This document shows, in pieces, positions 46,740-53,601 of a stretch of 64,000 nt of DNA; positions within the stretch are counted from its first letter, which is position 1; every line of letters begins with the position of its first letter. The notes beneath the pieces were generated by a model. It made no database searches and was not told where the DNA came from. It worked only from the letters and a program-made list of their open reading frames with translations. Source of the stretch: Lactobacillus kitasatonis DSM 16761 = JCM 1039 (GTDB lineage Bacteria; Bacillota; Bacilli; Lactobacillales; Lactobacillaceae); the NCBI RefSeq assembly GCF_000615285.1, contig NZ_BALU01000005.1, positions 50,105 to 114,104 of the forward strand, in the 5' to 3' direction. A program made the translations under genes and the position numbers.

Positions 46740-48170
46740 ATGGCTTTTGAAAATTTAAGTGAACGAATTCAAAAAGCATTAAAAAATTTAACTGGTAAAG
46801 GTAAAGTTTCAGAAGAAGATATTAATAAGGCTAGTCGTGAAATTAGATTGGCTTTGCTTGAAGCTGACGTTAACTTCAAGGTCGTTAAGGACTTTATCAA
46901 GACGATCAAGAAAGAAGCATTGGGTAAGGAAGTTCAAGAGAGCTTAAACCCAGGCCAACAAGTAATTAAGATTGTTAATGAACAATTAACCAAGATGATG
47001 GGTGAGGAAGCTGTTCCTCTTAACAAGTCCAAGCACATTCCTACAATTATTATGATGGTTGGTTTGCAAGGTACTGGTAAAACTACTACCGTTGGTAAGC
47101 TTGCCTACCATTTGCAAAAGACCGAAAAGGCTCGTCCACTTTTAATTGCTGGCGATATTTATCGTCCAGCTGCTGTAGATCAGCTTAAGCAAATTGGTGA
47201 ACAATTAAAGGTACCTGTCTTTAGTGAAGATGGAGAAAAAGATGTCGCTAAGATCGTTCAAGATGGTTTAGCTGAAGCAGATAAGAACAAAAATGATTAT
47301 ATTTTAATCGATACGGCTGGTCGTCTTGAAATCGATGAACCTTTAATGGAAGAACTTGAACGAGTAAAGAAGGTCGCAAATCCAGACAATATTTTACTTG
47401 TTGTTGATGCCATGACTGGTCAAGCAGCTACTGATGTGGCTAAGGGATTTGATGAACGCTTAGACGTTACTGGTGTCATCTTAACCAAACTTGATGGTGA
47501 TACTCGTGGTGGTGCCGCACTTTCAATTCGTGCTGTTACTGGTAAGCCAATCCTCTTTACCGGTCAAGGTGAAAAATTAAGCGATTTGGATATCTTCCAT
47601 CCAGATAGAATGGCATCAAGAATCCTTGGTATGGGTGACATGCTTTCTTTGATTGAAAAGGCACAACAAGATTATGATGCCAAGGAAGCACAAAAAGTTG
47701 CTGAAAAGATGCGCGAAAACACATTCGATTTCAACGACTTTGTTGATCAACTTGAACAAGTACAAAAGATGGGACCCTTGGATCAAATTATGAAGATGAT
47801 TCCTGGTCTTGCTAACAATCCACAACTTAAGAATTTGAGCGTTGATCAAAAGCAAATTGACCATACTGAAGCTATTGTTTACTCAATGACTGAAGAAGAA
47901 AGAGAAAATCCAGATATCTTGAATCCTAGTCGTCGTAGAAGAATTGCGGCAGGTTCTGGTCGTCCAGTTGTTGAAGTAAACCGTATGATCAAGCAATTTA
48001 AACAAATGCGTGAAATGATGAGTAAGGTTTCTAAAGGCAATATGAAGGGCTTGAGCAATTTGCCTGGTATGGACTCACCAATGGCTAAAATGGCTATGCG
48101 CCGTATGAATAAGAACTTTAAGAAGAACAAGAAGAAGCGTTTACGTAAGGTTAAGAGATTCCATTCATAA
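46740..48170 (+). CDS. ffh: Signal recognition particle protein Ffh
   Basis: 476 residues. N domain, GTPase domain (VGLQGTGKTTTVGKLA, DTAGRLEIDEPLMEELE, TKLDGDTRGGAALS) and Met-rich M domain (from about 300; MKMIPGLANNP, RMIKQFKQMREMMSKVSKGN) ending in a basic tail KKNKKKRLRKVKRF. It binds signal sequences with 4.5S RNA, which is not seen in the window. RBS AGGGGAGAG. Confidence 0.98.
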   Translation: MAFENLSERIQKALKNLTGKGKVSEEDINKASREIRLALLEADVNFKVVKDFIKTIKKEALGKEVQESLNPGQQVIKIVNEQLTKMMGEEAVPLNKSKHIPTIIMMVGLQGTGKTTTVGKLAYHLQKTEKARPLLIAGDIYRPAAVDQLKQIGEQLKVPVFSEDGEKDVAKIVQDGLAEADKNKNDYILIDTAGRLEIDEPLMEELERVKKVANPDNILLVVDAMTGQAATDVAKGFDERLDVTGVILTKLDGDTRGGAALSIRAVTGKPILFTGQGEKLSDLDIFHPDRMASRILGMGDMLSLIEKAQQDYDAKEAQKVAEKMRENTFDFNDFVDQLEQVQKMGPLDQIMKMIPGLANNPQLKNLSVDQKQIDHTEAIVYSMTEEERENPDILNPSRRRRIAAGSGRPVVEVNRMIKQFKQMREMMSKVSKGNMKGLSNLPGMDSPMAKMAMRRMNKNFKKNKKKRLRKVKRFHS

Positions 48171-48176
48171 AAAATG

Positions 48177-48212
48177 AGAGGTGTTAAGGAAAAACACTTT
48201 ACACCTTTTTGT
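48177..48212 (+). terminator. Terminator after ffh
   Basis: AGGTGT-T-AAG (48179-48188) pairs with CTT-T-ACACCT (48197-48206), then T run. Its 3' arm contains the -35 of the rpsP promoter. Confidence 0.75.
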
Positions 48213-48226
48213 TTTGGTGGTATATT
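48198..48226 (+). promoter_or_regulatory. Sigma-A promoter of rpsP operon
   Basis: TTTACA (48198-48203), 17-base spacer, TATATT (48221-48226), 34 bases before rpsP. Confidence 0.7.
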
Positions 48227-48259
48227 ATTAATCGTTAAGTTTTAGGAGGAAATTAATTT

Positions 48260-48531
48260 ATGTCAGTTAAAATTCGTATGCACGCGCTGGTGCCAAGAGA
48301 AAGCCATTCTACAGAATCGTTGTTGCAGACTCACGTATGCCACGTGACGGTCGTTTCATCGAACAAGTTGGTTACTACAACCCAGTTTCACAACCAAAGG
48401 AATTGAAGCTTGACGAAGACAAGATCTTTGAATGGTTACAAAAGGGTGCACAACCTTCAGACACTGTTAGATCACTTCTTTCAGGTGCTGGCTTGATGGC
48501 TAAGTTGCACGATGCAAAATACAACAAGTAA
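48260..48531 (+). pseudogene. rpsP: 30S ribosomal protein S16, frameshifted as written
   Basis: RBS TAGGAGG and ATG 48260 open MSVKIRM, then the frame is lost: one base is missing just after 48281. Adding a G (ATG CGA CGC GCT GGT GCC) restores [20 protein letters not shown] and then [17 protein letters not shown], giving 90 residues, the exact S16 length, to TAA 48529. S16 is essential in bacteria and the rest is perfectly conserved, so a sequencing or assembly error is much more likely than real loss. The khpA (ylqC) gene usual between rpsP and rimM is absent. Confidence 0.93.
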
Positions 48532-48544
48532 TTTGCTATTAGAG

Positions 48545-48578
48545 AAAGCTTGATGCCTAGTGCTTCAAGCTTTTTTTG
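48545..48578 (+). terminator. Intrinsic terminator after rpsP
   Basis: AAAGCTTGA (48545-48553) pairs with TCAAGCTTT (48565-48573), then T run; rimM starts 20 bases later. Confidence 0.8.
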
Positions 48579-48597
48579 TTACTAAAAAGGAGAAACA

Positions 48598-49113
48598 ATG
48601 CAATATTTTGATGTTGCAAAAATTTTAACTACGCACGGCTTGAATGGTGAAGTTAAGGTTAACGTAATTACCGATTTCCCAGAAGATCGCTTTGCAGAAG
48701 GGATGCAACTAGCTTTAAAGTCTGATACAGATCGAATTTTGACTGTAAAAAAGAGTCGTCCATTTAAACAATTTTGGCTACTTCAATTTGAAGAAGTAAC
48801 TAACATTGATCAAGCAGAGAAACTTCGCGGTCAAATTTTGGTGGTTAGTGAAGACAACCGTGGTGAATTGCCAGAAGGTGTTTATTACTATAAAGATATT
48901 TTTGACTGCGATGTCATTGATAATGAAACTGGCAAACGCTTAGGAAAAATAACTGATATTCAATCACCTGGTGCTAACGATATTTGGCTTGTTCACGAAG
49001 ATGATGGTAAGGAATATTGGATTCCTAATATTGCAGATGTAGTAAAAAAAGTCGATGTTCCTAATAAAAAAGTTTATGTTGAATTAATGGAGGGATTACG
49101 AGATGAAGATTAA
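48598..49113 (+). CDS. rimM: Ribosome maturation factor RimM
   Basis: 171 residues. N-terminal RimM barrel ([20 protein letters not shown]) and C-terminal PRC barrel ([32 protein letters not shown]). Binds S19 during 30S assembly. RBS AAGGAGAA. Overlaps trmD by 11 bases. Confidence 0.96.
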   Translation: MQYFDVAKILTTHGLNGEVKVNVITDFPEDRFAEGMQLALKSDTDRILTVKKSRPFKQFWLLQFEEVTNIDQAEKLRGQILVVSEDNRGELPEGVYYYKDIFDCDVIDNETGKRLGKITDIQSPGANDIWLVHEDDGKEYWIPNIADVVKKVDVPNKKVYVELMEGLRDED

Positions 49114-49822
49114 TGTTTTAACCCTTTTTCCTGATATGTTCACTCCATTGCAAGTTTCAATGTTGGGTCGCGGACTTGAAGATAAAAAGTGGGATCTCAA
49201 TTTAGTTAATTTCCGTGATTTCACTACAGATGTTCATCACCACGTTGACGACACTCCATATGGTGGTGGCGCCGGTATGGTTTTACAAATTATGCCAATT
49301 AAAAAGGCGCTTGATTCACTTCCTTCAACTGGTAAGGTGATTATTACCGCGCCTCAAGGTAAGACTTTTAATGAACAGATGGCACAAGATTGGGCTAAGG
49401 AAGACGAATTAACCTTTATTTGTGGCCATTATGAAGGCTTTGACCAACGTGTTTATGACTTAGCTGATGAAACAGTTTCAATCGGTGATTATGTTTTAAC
49501 AGGTGGAGAATTGCCAACGATGAGCATGATTGATGCTACTGTTCGTTTGATTCCAGGAATTTTAGGTAATGCAGCCAGTCCTGTAGAAGAAAGTTTTTCT
49601 CATGGCTTGCTTGAATACCCACAATACACTCGTCCAGCTGATTTTGAAGGGCAAAAAGTGCCAGAAGTTTTAACCAGTGGTAACCACCAAAAGATTGACG
49701 AATGGCGCCATTATCAAGCTTTAAAGGCAACTTATCTTCATCGACCTGATATGCTTGAAAAGCGTGAGCTTTCAGATGAAGAAAAGAAGATGCTGGCTGA
49801 CATTAAAGCTGAAGCAAATTAA
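49103..49822 (+). CDS. trmD: tRNA m1G37 methyltransferase TrmD
   Basis: 239 residues, SPOUT fold with deep knot: [52 protein letters not shown]. Methylates G37 of tRNAs to keep the reading frame. Coupled to rimM. A terminator separates it from rplS. Confidence 0.97.
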   Translation: MKINVLTLFPDMFTPLQVSMLGRGLEDKKWDLNLVNFRDFTTDVHHHVDDTPYGGGAGMVLQIMPIKKALDSLPSTGKVIITAPQGKTFNEQMAQDWAKEDELTFICGHYEGFDQRVYDLADETVSIGDYVLTGGELPTMSMIDATVRLIPGILGNAASPVEESFSHGLLEYPQYTRPADFEGQKVPEVLTSGNHQKIDEWRHYQALKATYLHRPDMLEKRELSDEEKKMLADIKAEAN

Positions 49823-49840
49823 AATAAAAACAGCAAACTA

Positions 49841-49881
49841 AAAGACATGATAACTTGGATTTAAGTGATCATGTCTTTTTA
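49841..49881 (+). terminator. Intrinsic terminator after trmD
   Basis: AAAGACATGAT (49841-49851) pairs with ATCATGTCTTT (49868-49878), loop of 16, then T run. Confidence 0.85.
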
Positions 49882-49912
49882 TTGTTTATCTTTTTGATAA
49901 TTGATTTTTAAC

Positions 49913-49941
49913 TTGAACAGTTAGTCTAACCTTGTTATACT
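49913..49941 (+). promoter_or_regulatory. Sigma-A promoter of rplS
   Basis: TTGAAC (49913-49918), 17-base spacer, TATACT (49936-49941). Confidence 0.8.
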
Positions 49942-49946
49942 AGTAA

Positions 49947-50028
49947 GCGTGGATTTTCCACGGAATTTATAAGTTATGGGTGTTCCGCTGGCGCTGGTGC
50001 GTTGATGAAGACCGAAGAAGGAGAAAAA
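49947..50028 (+). ncRNA. Ribosomal protein L19 leader
   Basis: The 5' leader holds the hairpin CGTGG-ATTTT-CCACG (49948-49962) and a GC-rich segment GTTCCGCTGGCGCTGGTGCG before the RBS AAGGAG. Firmicutes rplS genes are commonly preceded by an L19 leader RNA. Called on position and structure. Confidence 0.65.
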
Positions 50029-50034
50029 TATATT

Positions 50035-50382
50035 ATGGATCCATTAATTCAAGAATTAACTAAAGAACAAATTCGTGACGATATTCCTGCTTTCCGTGCA
50101 GGTGATACTGTTACTGTTCACGTACGTGTTGTTGAAGGTACTCACGAACGTATTCAGTTATTCGAAGGTGTTGTAATTAAGAAGAAGGGTACTGGCATCG
50201 GTGCTACTTACACTGTTCGTAAGATTGCTTCAGGTGTTGGTGTTGAAAGAACTTTCCCAGTTAACGACCCACGTGTTGCTAAGGTAGAAGTTAAGCGTCA
50301 TGGTCGTGTACGTCGCGCTAAGCTTTACTACTTACGTGAACGTCACGGCAAGTCAGCAAGAATTGCTGAAGCACGTCGTTAA
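50035..50382 (+). CDS. rplS: 50S ribosomal protein L19
   Basis: 115 residues from ATG 50035 (AAGGAG upstream; an in-frame ATG at 50002 lies in the leader). Starts [20 protein letters not shown] with [19 protein letters not shown] and the basic end [15 protein letters not shown]. It sits at the 30S-50S interface. Confidence 0.97.
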   Translation: MDPLIQELTKEQIRDDIPAFRAGDTVTVHVRVVEGTHERIQLFEGVVIKKKGTGIGATYTVRKIASGVGVERTFPVNDPRVAKVEVKRHGRVRRAKLYYLRERHGKSARIAEARR

Positions 50383-50393
50383 TAAAATGAAAA

Positions 50394-50426
50394 ATGGTCG
50401 ATTCGTAAGAATCGACTATTTTTTTA
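50394..50426 (+). terminator. Intrinsic terminator of rplS
   Basis: GTCGATTC (50397-50404) pairs with GAATCGAC (50409-50416), loop GTAA, then T run. Confidence 0.92.
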
Positions 50427-50580
50427 CATTAGTTTGTGAAAATAATTAAATGTGAAACTGCTGTGTAACATATAAATTATATCACAAAGTAGTAAAATAA
50501 TACTTATAATTGCTGATATAAAGATATTTACAGCTTGTGAAAGCTAATTTTAAAAGATCAACATTCTATGTGGAATTAAA
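50427..50580 (+). other. AT-rich non-coding stretch, possible small RNA
   Basis: No frame with an RBS is seen. It contains TATAAT at 50505-50510 (weak -35 TCACAA at 17 bases) and a small hairpin AGCTT-GTGA-AAGCT near 50532-50547, and ends at a perfect terminator. Together these allow a transcript of about 100 bases. Evidence is thin. Confidence 0.3.
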
Positions 50581-50620
50581 ACAAAAGCCGCCAGTTATCC
50601 ACACCGGCGGCTTTTGTTTA
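50581..50620. terminator. Perfect 12-bp terminator hairpin
   Basis: ACAAAAGCCGCC (50581-50592) pairs exactly with GGCGGCTTTTGT (50606-50617), loop AGTTATCCACACC, followed by TT. It is 200 bases after the rplS terminator, with no gene between. Confidence 0.8.
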
Positions 50621-50659
50621 GTATTAAATTGTGTTTATTATACTCTAAAAAGCAAAAAA

Positions 50660-50688
50660 GTGAAATAGCGGTCGGCATTACTTATAAT
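50660..50688 (+). promoter_or_regulatory. Candidate promoter of UDG-like gene
   Basis: GTGAAA (50660-50665), 17-base spacer, TATAAT (50683-50688), 35 bases before the TTG start. Confidence 0.5.
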
Positions 50689-50723
50689 GTAAATGTTAGA
50701 AAAAATGAAGGGAGGAAAAGTGG

Positions 50724-51371
50724 TTGAACTATCCTCAAGAGTTGATAGATGAAGTTAAAAAACGTTCTGCAGGTATGCGACTTGAAGGAATCAATTCAGG
50801 TAGTGGACCTAAGCATCCTAAGTTGATGATTATTGGTGAAGCACCCGGCAGAAATGAAATAGTTAATAACATTCCTTTTAGTGGGGATGCAGGCAAAGAA
50901 TTAAATAAATCTTTAGCACAGATCGGCTTAACTAGAGATGATGTCTACATTACTAGTGCAGTCAGAAGCAGACCATATGCAATTAAAAAGGTCTTTAGTA
51001 AGCGTGAGAATAAGGAAGTTACTAAGTATCCCAATCGCAAGCCAACCAAAAAGGAAGTTTTAGCACATGCACCTTTTTTAGACTATGAAATGGATTATGC
51101 GCAACCTAAATTAATAGTTGCTTTAGGCAATACCGGATTGGAACGTTTGCTTGGTCCAGGACATAAAATATCGGAAGAACATGGCAAAGTAATTGAAAAT
51201 ACGCCAATTTTACGGCTCAATCGACAAAAAGATGGTTATGTTTGGTCAAAACAAAAATACACGATCTTTCCTGAATATCATCCAGCTGCTGTTTTTTACA
51301 ATCGCAAACTGAGTGATGATATTATTAAAGATTGGAATATAATTAAGCCTTATCTAGAAAAGGAAAAATAA
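50724..51371 (+). CDS. Uracil-DNA glycosylase superfamily protein
   Basis: 215 residues from TTG 50724 (GGGAGGAA upstream). UDG fold signatures: IIGEAPGRNE then PFSGDAGKELNKSL (uracil pocket), YITSAVRSRP, LIVALGNTGLERLL and the C-terminal YHPAAVFYNR. It resembles family 4/5 enzymes, which remove uracil from DNA, but has no cysteine, so it lacks the Fe-S cluster of family 4. Its stop overlaps the next ATG by one base. Confidence 0.82.
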   Translation: MNYPQELIDEVKKRSAGMRLEGINSGSGPKHPKLMIIGEAPGRNEIVNNIPFSGDAGKELNKSLAQIGLTRDDVYITSAVRSRPYAIKKVFSKRENKEVTKYPNRKPTKKEVLAHAPFLDYEMDYAQPKLIVALGNTGLERLLGPGHKISEEHGKVIENTPILRLNRQKDGYVWSKQKYTIFPEYHPAAVFYNRKLSDDIIKDWNIIKPYLEKEK

Positions 51372-52158
51372 TGAGTAACGAAACTTTTTTAATACCTATT
51401 AGACAAAATAATGATTTATCTGATGTTGCCTTAAATGAGTTGAGAATGGATTTGGATGAGCATCCCCTAAATCAACGTAAATATACTGAACTTGCATATT
51501 TACCTGGCAACAGCCGCAAGTATAGTTTGAATAGTGTTAAAACGATTGAAAGTCCATTGCGTCATAAGAAGATTTTGTTCTTAGGTTCATCAGTTACTTT
51601 TGGCTTTGGTGCTTAGGTGAATCATTTGTAGATTATTTATGGAAGAAAGACGGAATCGAAGCTATTAAAGATGCTGAAAATGGCACGACTTTGGTAGATC
51701 AAGATACAAGCTATCATGGTGACTCATACGTTGCCCGTTTTAAGGAAGAGCTTACAGAAGATAAGCCAGATATGCTTGTCTTGCAACTGTCAACTAATGA
51801 TGCCAATACCAATCAAAAACTGGGTAAAATCAGTTCAGATGATACTTTTGATACGCAAACCATTACTGGTTCTATCGAGTATATCATCAATGAAGCACAC
51901 AAAAAGTGGGATTGTCCTATTTTGATTTATACCAATCCATACTTTGAAAGTGATCTGTATGAACAAATGGTAGATAGTACGCTTGAACTTGCTAAAAAAT
52001 GGGGAGTTCAAGTACTGGATCTTTATCATAATTCCGAATTTAAAAAGCAAGATTCACTTTATATGGCTGATGAAATCCATCCAACGCGTGCCGGCTATTT
52101 AGAAAAGTGGATGCCATTGTTTGAAGAGCAGCTAAATAATTTATTGCTAAAAAAATAA
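51371..52158 (+). pseudogene. SGNH/GDSL hydrolase, frameshifted
   Basis: Restored length is 262 residues. Frame 1 (51371-51616) ends at FLGSSVTFGFGA, the block I nucleophile Ser region; the other frame continues GESFVDYLWKKDG, LQLSTNDANTN (block III Asn) and ADEIHPTRAGYLEK (block V Asp-His). One T is missing at 51613-51614 (GCT TAG for GCT TTA GGT). The family cleaves esters or acetyl groups; the substrate is unknown. Coupled to the UDG-like gene by TAATG. Confidence 0.85.
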
Positions 52159-52181
52159 GCTAAATTCAATTTAGCTTATTT
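52154..52181. terminator. Bidirectional terminator
   Basis: AATAAGCTAAATT and AATTTAGCTTATT form a 13-bp stem; the minus-strand side is followed by seven T, so it mainly serves lexA. It overlaps the SGNH gene end. Confidence 0.85.
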
Positions 52182-52192
52182 CGTGAATATTA

Positions 52193-52819
52193 TTAATCAA
52201 TATTGTTACGGTAAAGGCTAACAACCTTACCCAAAATGCTTACCTTTGGCAAAATGATTGGATCCATAGTATCATTTTCAGGTTGGAGGCGGTAATGACC
52301 GTTTTCCTTGTAAAAACGCTTAACTGTGGCTTCATTTTCTTCGGTCATAGCAACTACAATTTCACCGTTGTTAGCTGAATTTTGTTTTCTGACAATGACG
52401 CTATCGCCATTAAGAATACCAGCGTTGATCATGCTTTCACCGTGAACCTTAAGCATGAAGAGTTCACCAGCATCATTTTCCAAATCTGGTGGAAGTGGGA
52501 AGTATTCATCAATGTCCTGTACTGCAAGGATTGGTTGACCTGCGGTAACCACGCCGACAACTGGAATTTCCTTTGGCTTAATGCCAAGGGCATCTTTACC
52601 TTCAGGGGTAATTTCCAAGGCACGTGGCTTAGTAGCGTCCTTAATTAATAAGCCCTTGCGCTCAAGACGAGCTAAATGTCCGTGAACAGTTGAAGTTGAA
52701 GATAGATTAACTGCGGTACAAATCTCACGCACTGTAGGTGGGAAGCCGCGATGTTCGACAGTGTCATAAATATAGCGTAAAATTTCTAATTGTTTAGTTT
52801 CACTATTCTTTTTAGGCAT
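52193..52819 (-). CDS. lexA: SOS repressor LexA
   Basis: 208 residues. N-terminal winged helix (1-65: [37 protein letters not shown]). Self-cleavage site Ala93-Gly94 in VVTAGQPI; catalytic Ser129 in [11 protein letters not shown] and Lys167 in EATVKRF, so autoproteolysis should be intact. It represses DNA-damage genes until RecA* promotes cleavage. Its promoter has an overlapping LexA-like box, consistent with autoregulation. Divergent from ynzC-yneF, the same layout as Bacillus but without yneA-yneB. Confidence 0.97.
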   Translation of the reverse strand: MPKKNSETKQLEILRYIYDTVEHRGFPPTVREICTAVNLSSTSTVHGHLARLERKGLLIKDATKPRALEITPEGKDALGIKPKEIPVVGVVTAGQPILAVQDIDEYFPLPPDLENDAGELFMLKVHGESMINAGILNGDSVIVRKQNSANNGEIVVAMTEENEATVKRFYKENGHYRLQPENDTMDPIILPKVSILGKVVSLYRNNID

Positions 52820-52865
52820 ATTTTTTCTCCGTTTATGAAAAATATTATTTTATTCTTTAAAATTA

Positions 52866-52905
52866 ATTTTAACAGAAAAGCCTAGCAATCTCAAACAGGC
52901 GTTCT
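52866..52905 (-). promoter_or_regulatory. lexA promoter with overlapping LexA-like box
   Basis: Minus strand TTGAGA (52894-52889), 17-base spacer, TAAAAT (52871-52866). The box AGAACGCCTGTTTG (minus strand, 52905-52892) matches CGAAC-N4-GTTCG at eight of ten fixed bases and overlaps the -35. It lies between lexA and ynzC. Confidence 0.65.
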
Positions 52906-52970
52906 TTGAAAAGTGCTTTTTTTTGAGAGAAAAATACGGTAGACTAGGAATGTTATGTGAGGTGGATATT

Positions 52971-53234
52971 ATGAATAAGGATATTATGAGCAAAGAAGAA
53001 GAAAAAAAGGTAACTGACCGTATTAACGAACTTTACCACAAGAAGGTAAAGGAAGGTCTAACTCCTGAAGAAGAAGCTGAACGTAAGGAACTTCATGAGA
53101 AGTTTATTGCCAACTTTAGAGCAGCCTTTAAGCAAGACGTTGAAGATATGGTAATTATCGATAAAAACGGTAAAGAAGTAACCTCAGAAAGAGCAAAACG
53201 TGCTCAAAGAAGAAAAGGTCTTAGAAAAGATTAA
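52971..53234 (+). CDS. ynzC: DUF896 protein YnzC
   Basis: 87 residues from ATG 52971, chosen for the RBS GAGGTGG; the in-frame ATG at 52923 is too far upstream and 52986 is an alternative. DUF896 helical hairpin: VTDRINELYHKKVKEGLTPE, EEAERKELHEKFIANFRA, FKQDVEDMVIIDKNG. In Bacillus ynzC belongs to the SOS-regulated yneA-yneB-ynzC operon divergent from lexA; the divergent site is kept here though yneA and yneB are not. Confidence 0.9.
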   Translation: MNKDIMSKEEEKKVTDRINELYHKKVKEGLTPEEEAERKELHEKFIANFRAAFKQDVEDMVIIDKNGKEVTSERAKRAQRRKGLRKD

Positions 53235-53299
53235 TTAAGCCTTTTAAAAAAGTGAAAAATTATGTAAGATATTATTGTTAGTTAGATGGAGGATATAAT

Positions 53300-53518
53300 A
53301 TGAATTTAGGTTTAGCAATATTTTTGATTATTATTGCACTTTTAGTTGGTGCAACAGCAGGTTTTTATGGTGCAAGAGCATACATGAAGAAATACTTTAA
53401 GGAAAATCCTCCTATTAGTGAAGATATGATCGTTGCTATGATGTCTCAAATGGGACAAAAGCCTTCTAACAAGAAGGTTCATCAAGTAATGAACATGATG
53501 AAGCATCAACAAAAGTAA
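53300..53518 (+). CDS. yneF: UPF0154 membrane protein YneF
   Basis: 72 residues. One N-terminal membrane helix (NLGLAIFLIIIALLVGATAG) then FYGARAYMKKYFKENPPISE and MMSQMGQKPSNKKVHQVMNM, the UPF0154 signature. Function unknown. RBS TGGAGGA. Ends at a strong terminator. Confidence 0.93.
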   Translation: MNLGLAIFLIIIALLVGATAGFYGARAYMKKYFKENPPISEDMIVAMMSQMGQKPSNKKVHQVMNMMKHQQK

Positions 53519-53543
53519 TTATTAGATTATTTTGTGGTGTTAA

Positions 53544-53571
53544 GGCGAAGGATTATTCCTTCGTCTTTTTT
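53544..53571 (+). terminator. Intrinsic terminator after yneF
   Basis: GGCGAAGGA pairs with TCCTTCGTC (one G-U), loop TTAT, then six T. The last 24 bases of this region (53560-53583) equal 2085-2108. Confidence 0.9.
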
Positions 53572-53601
53572 GGTGCTCTTTTTAAAGAATGGAGTGAGTA
53601 A

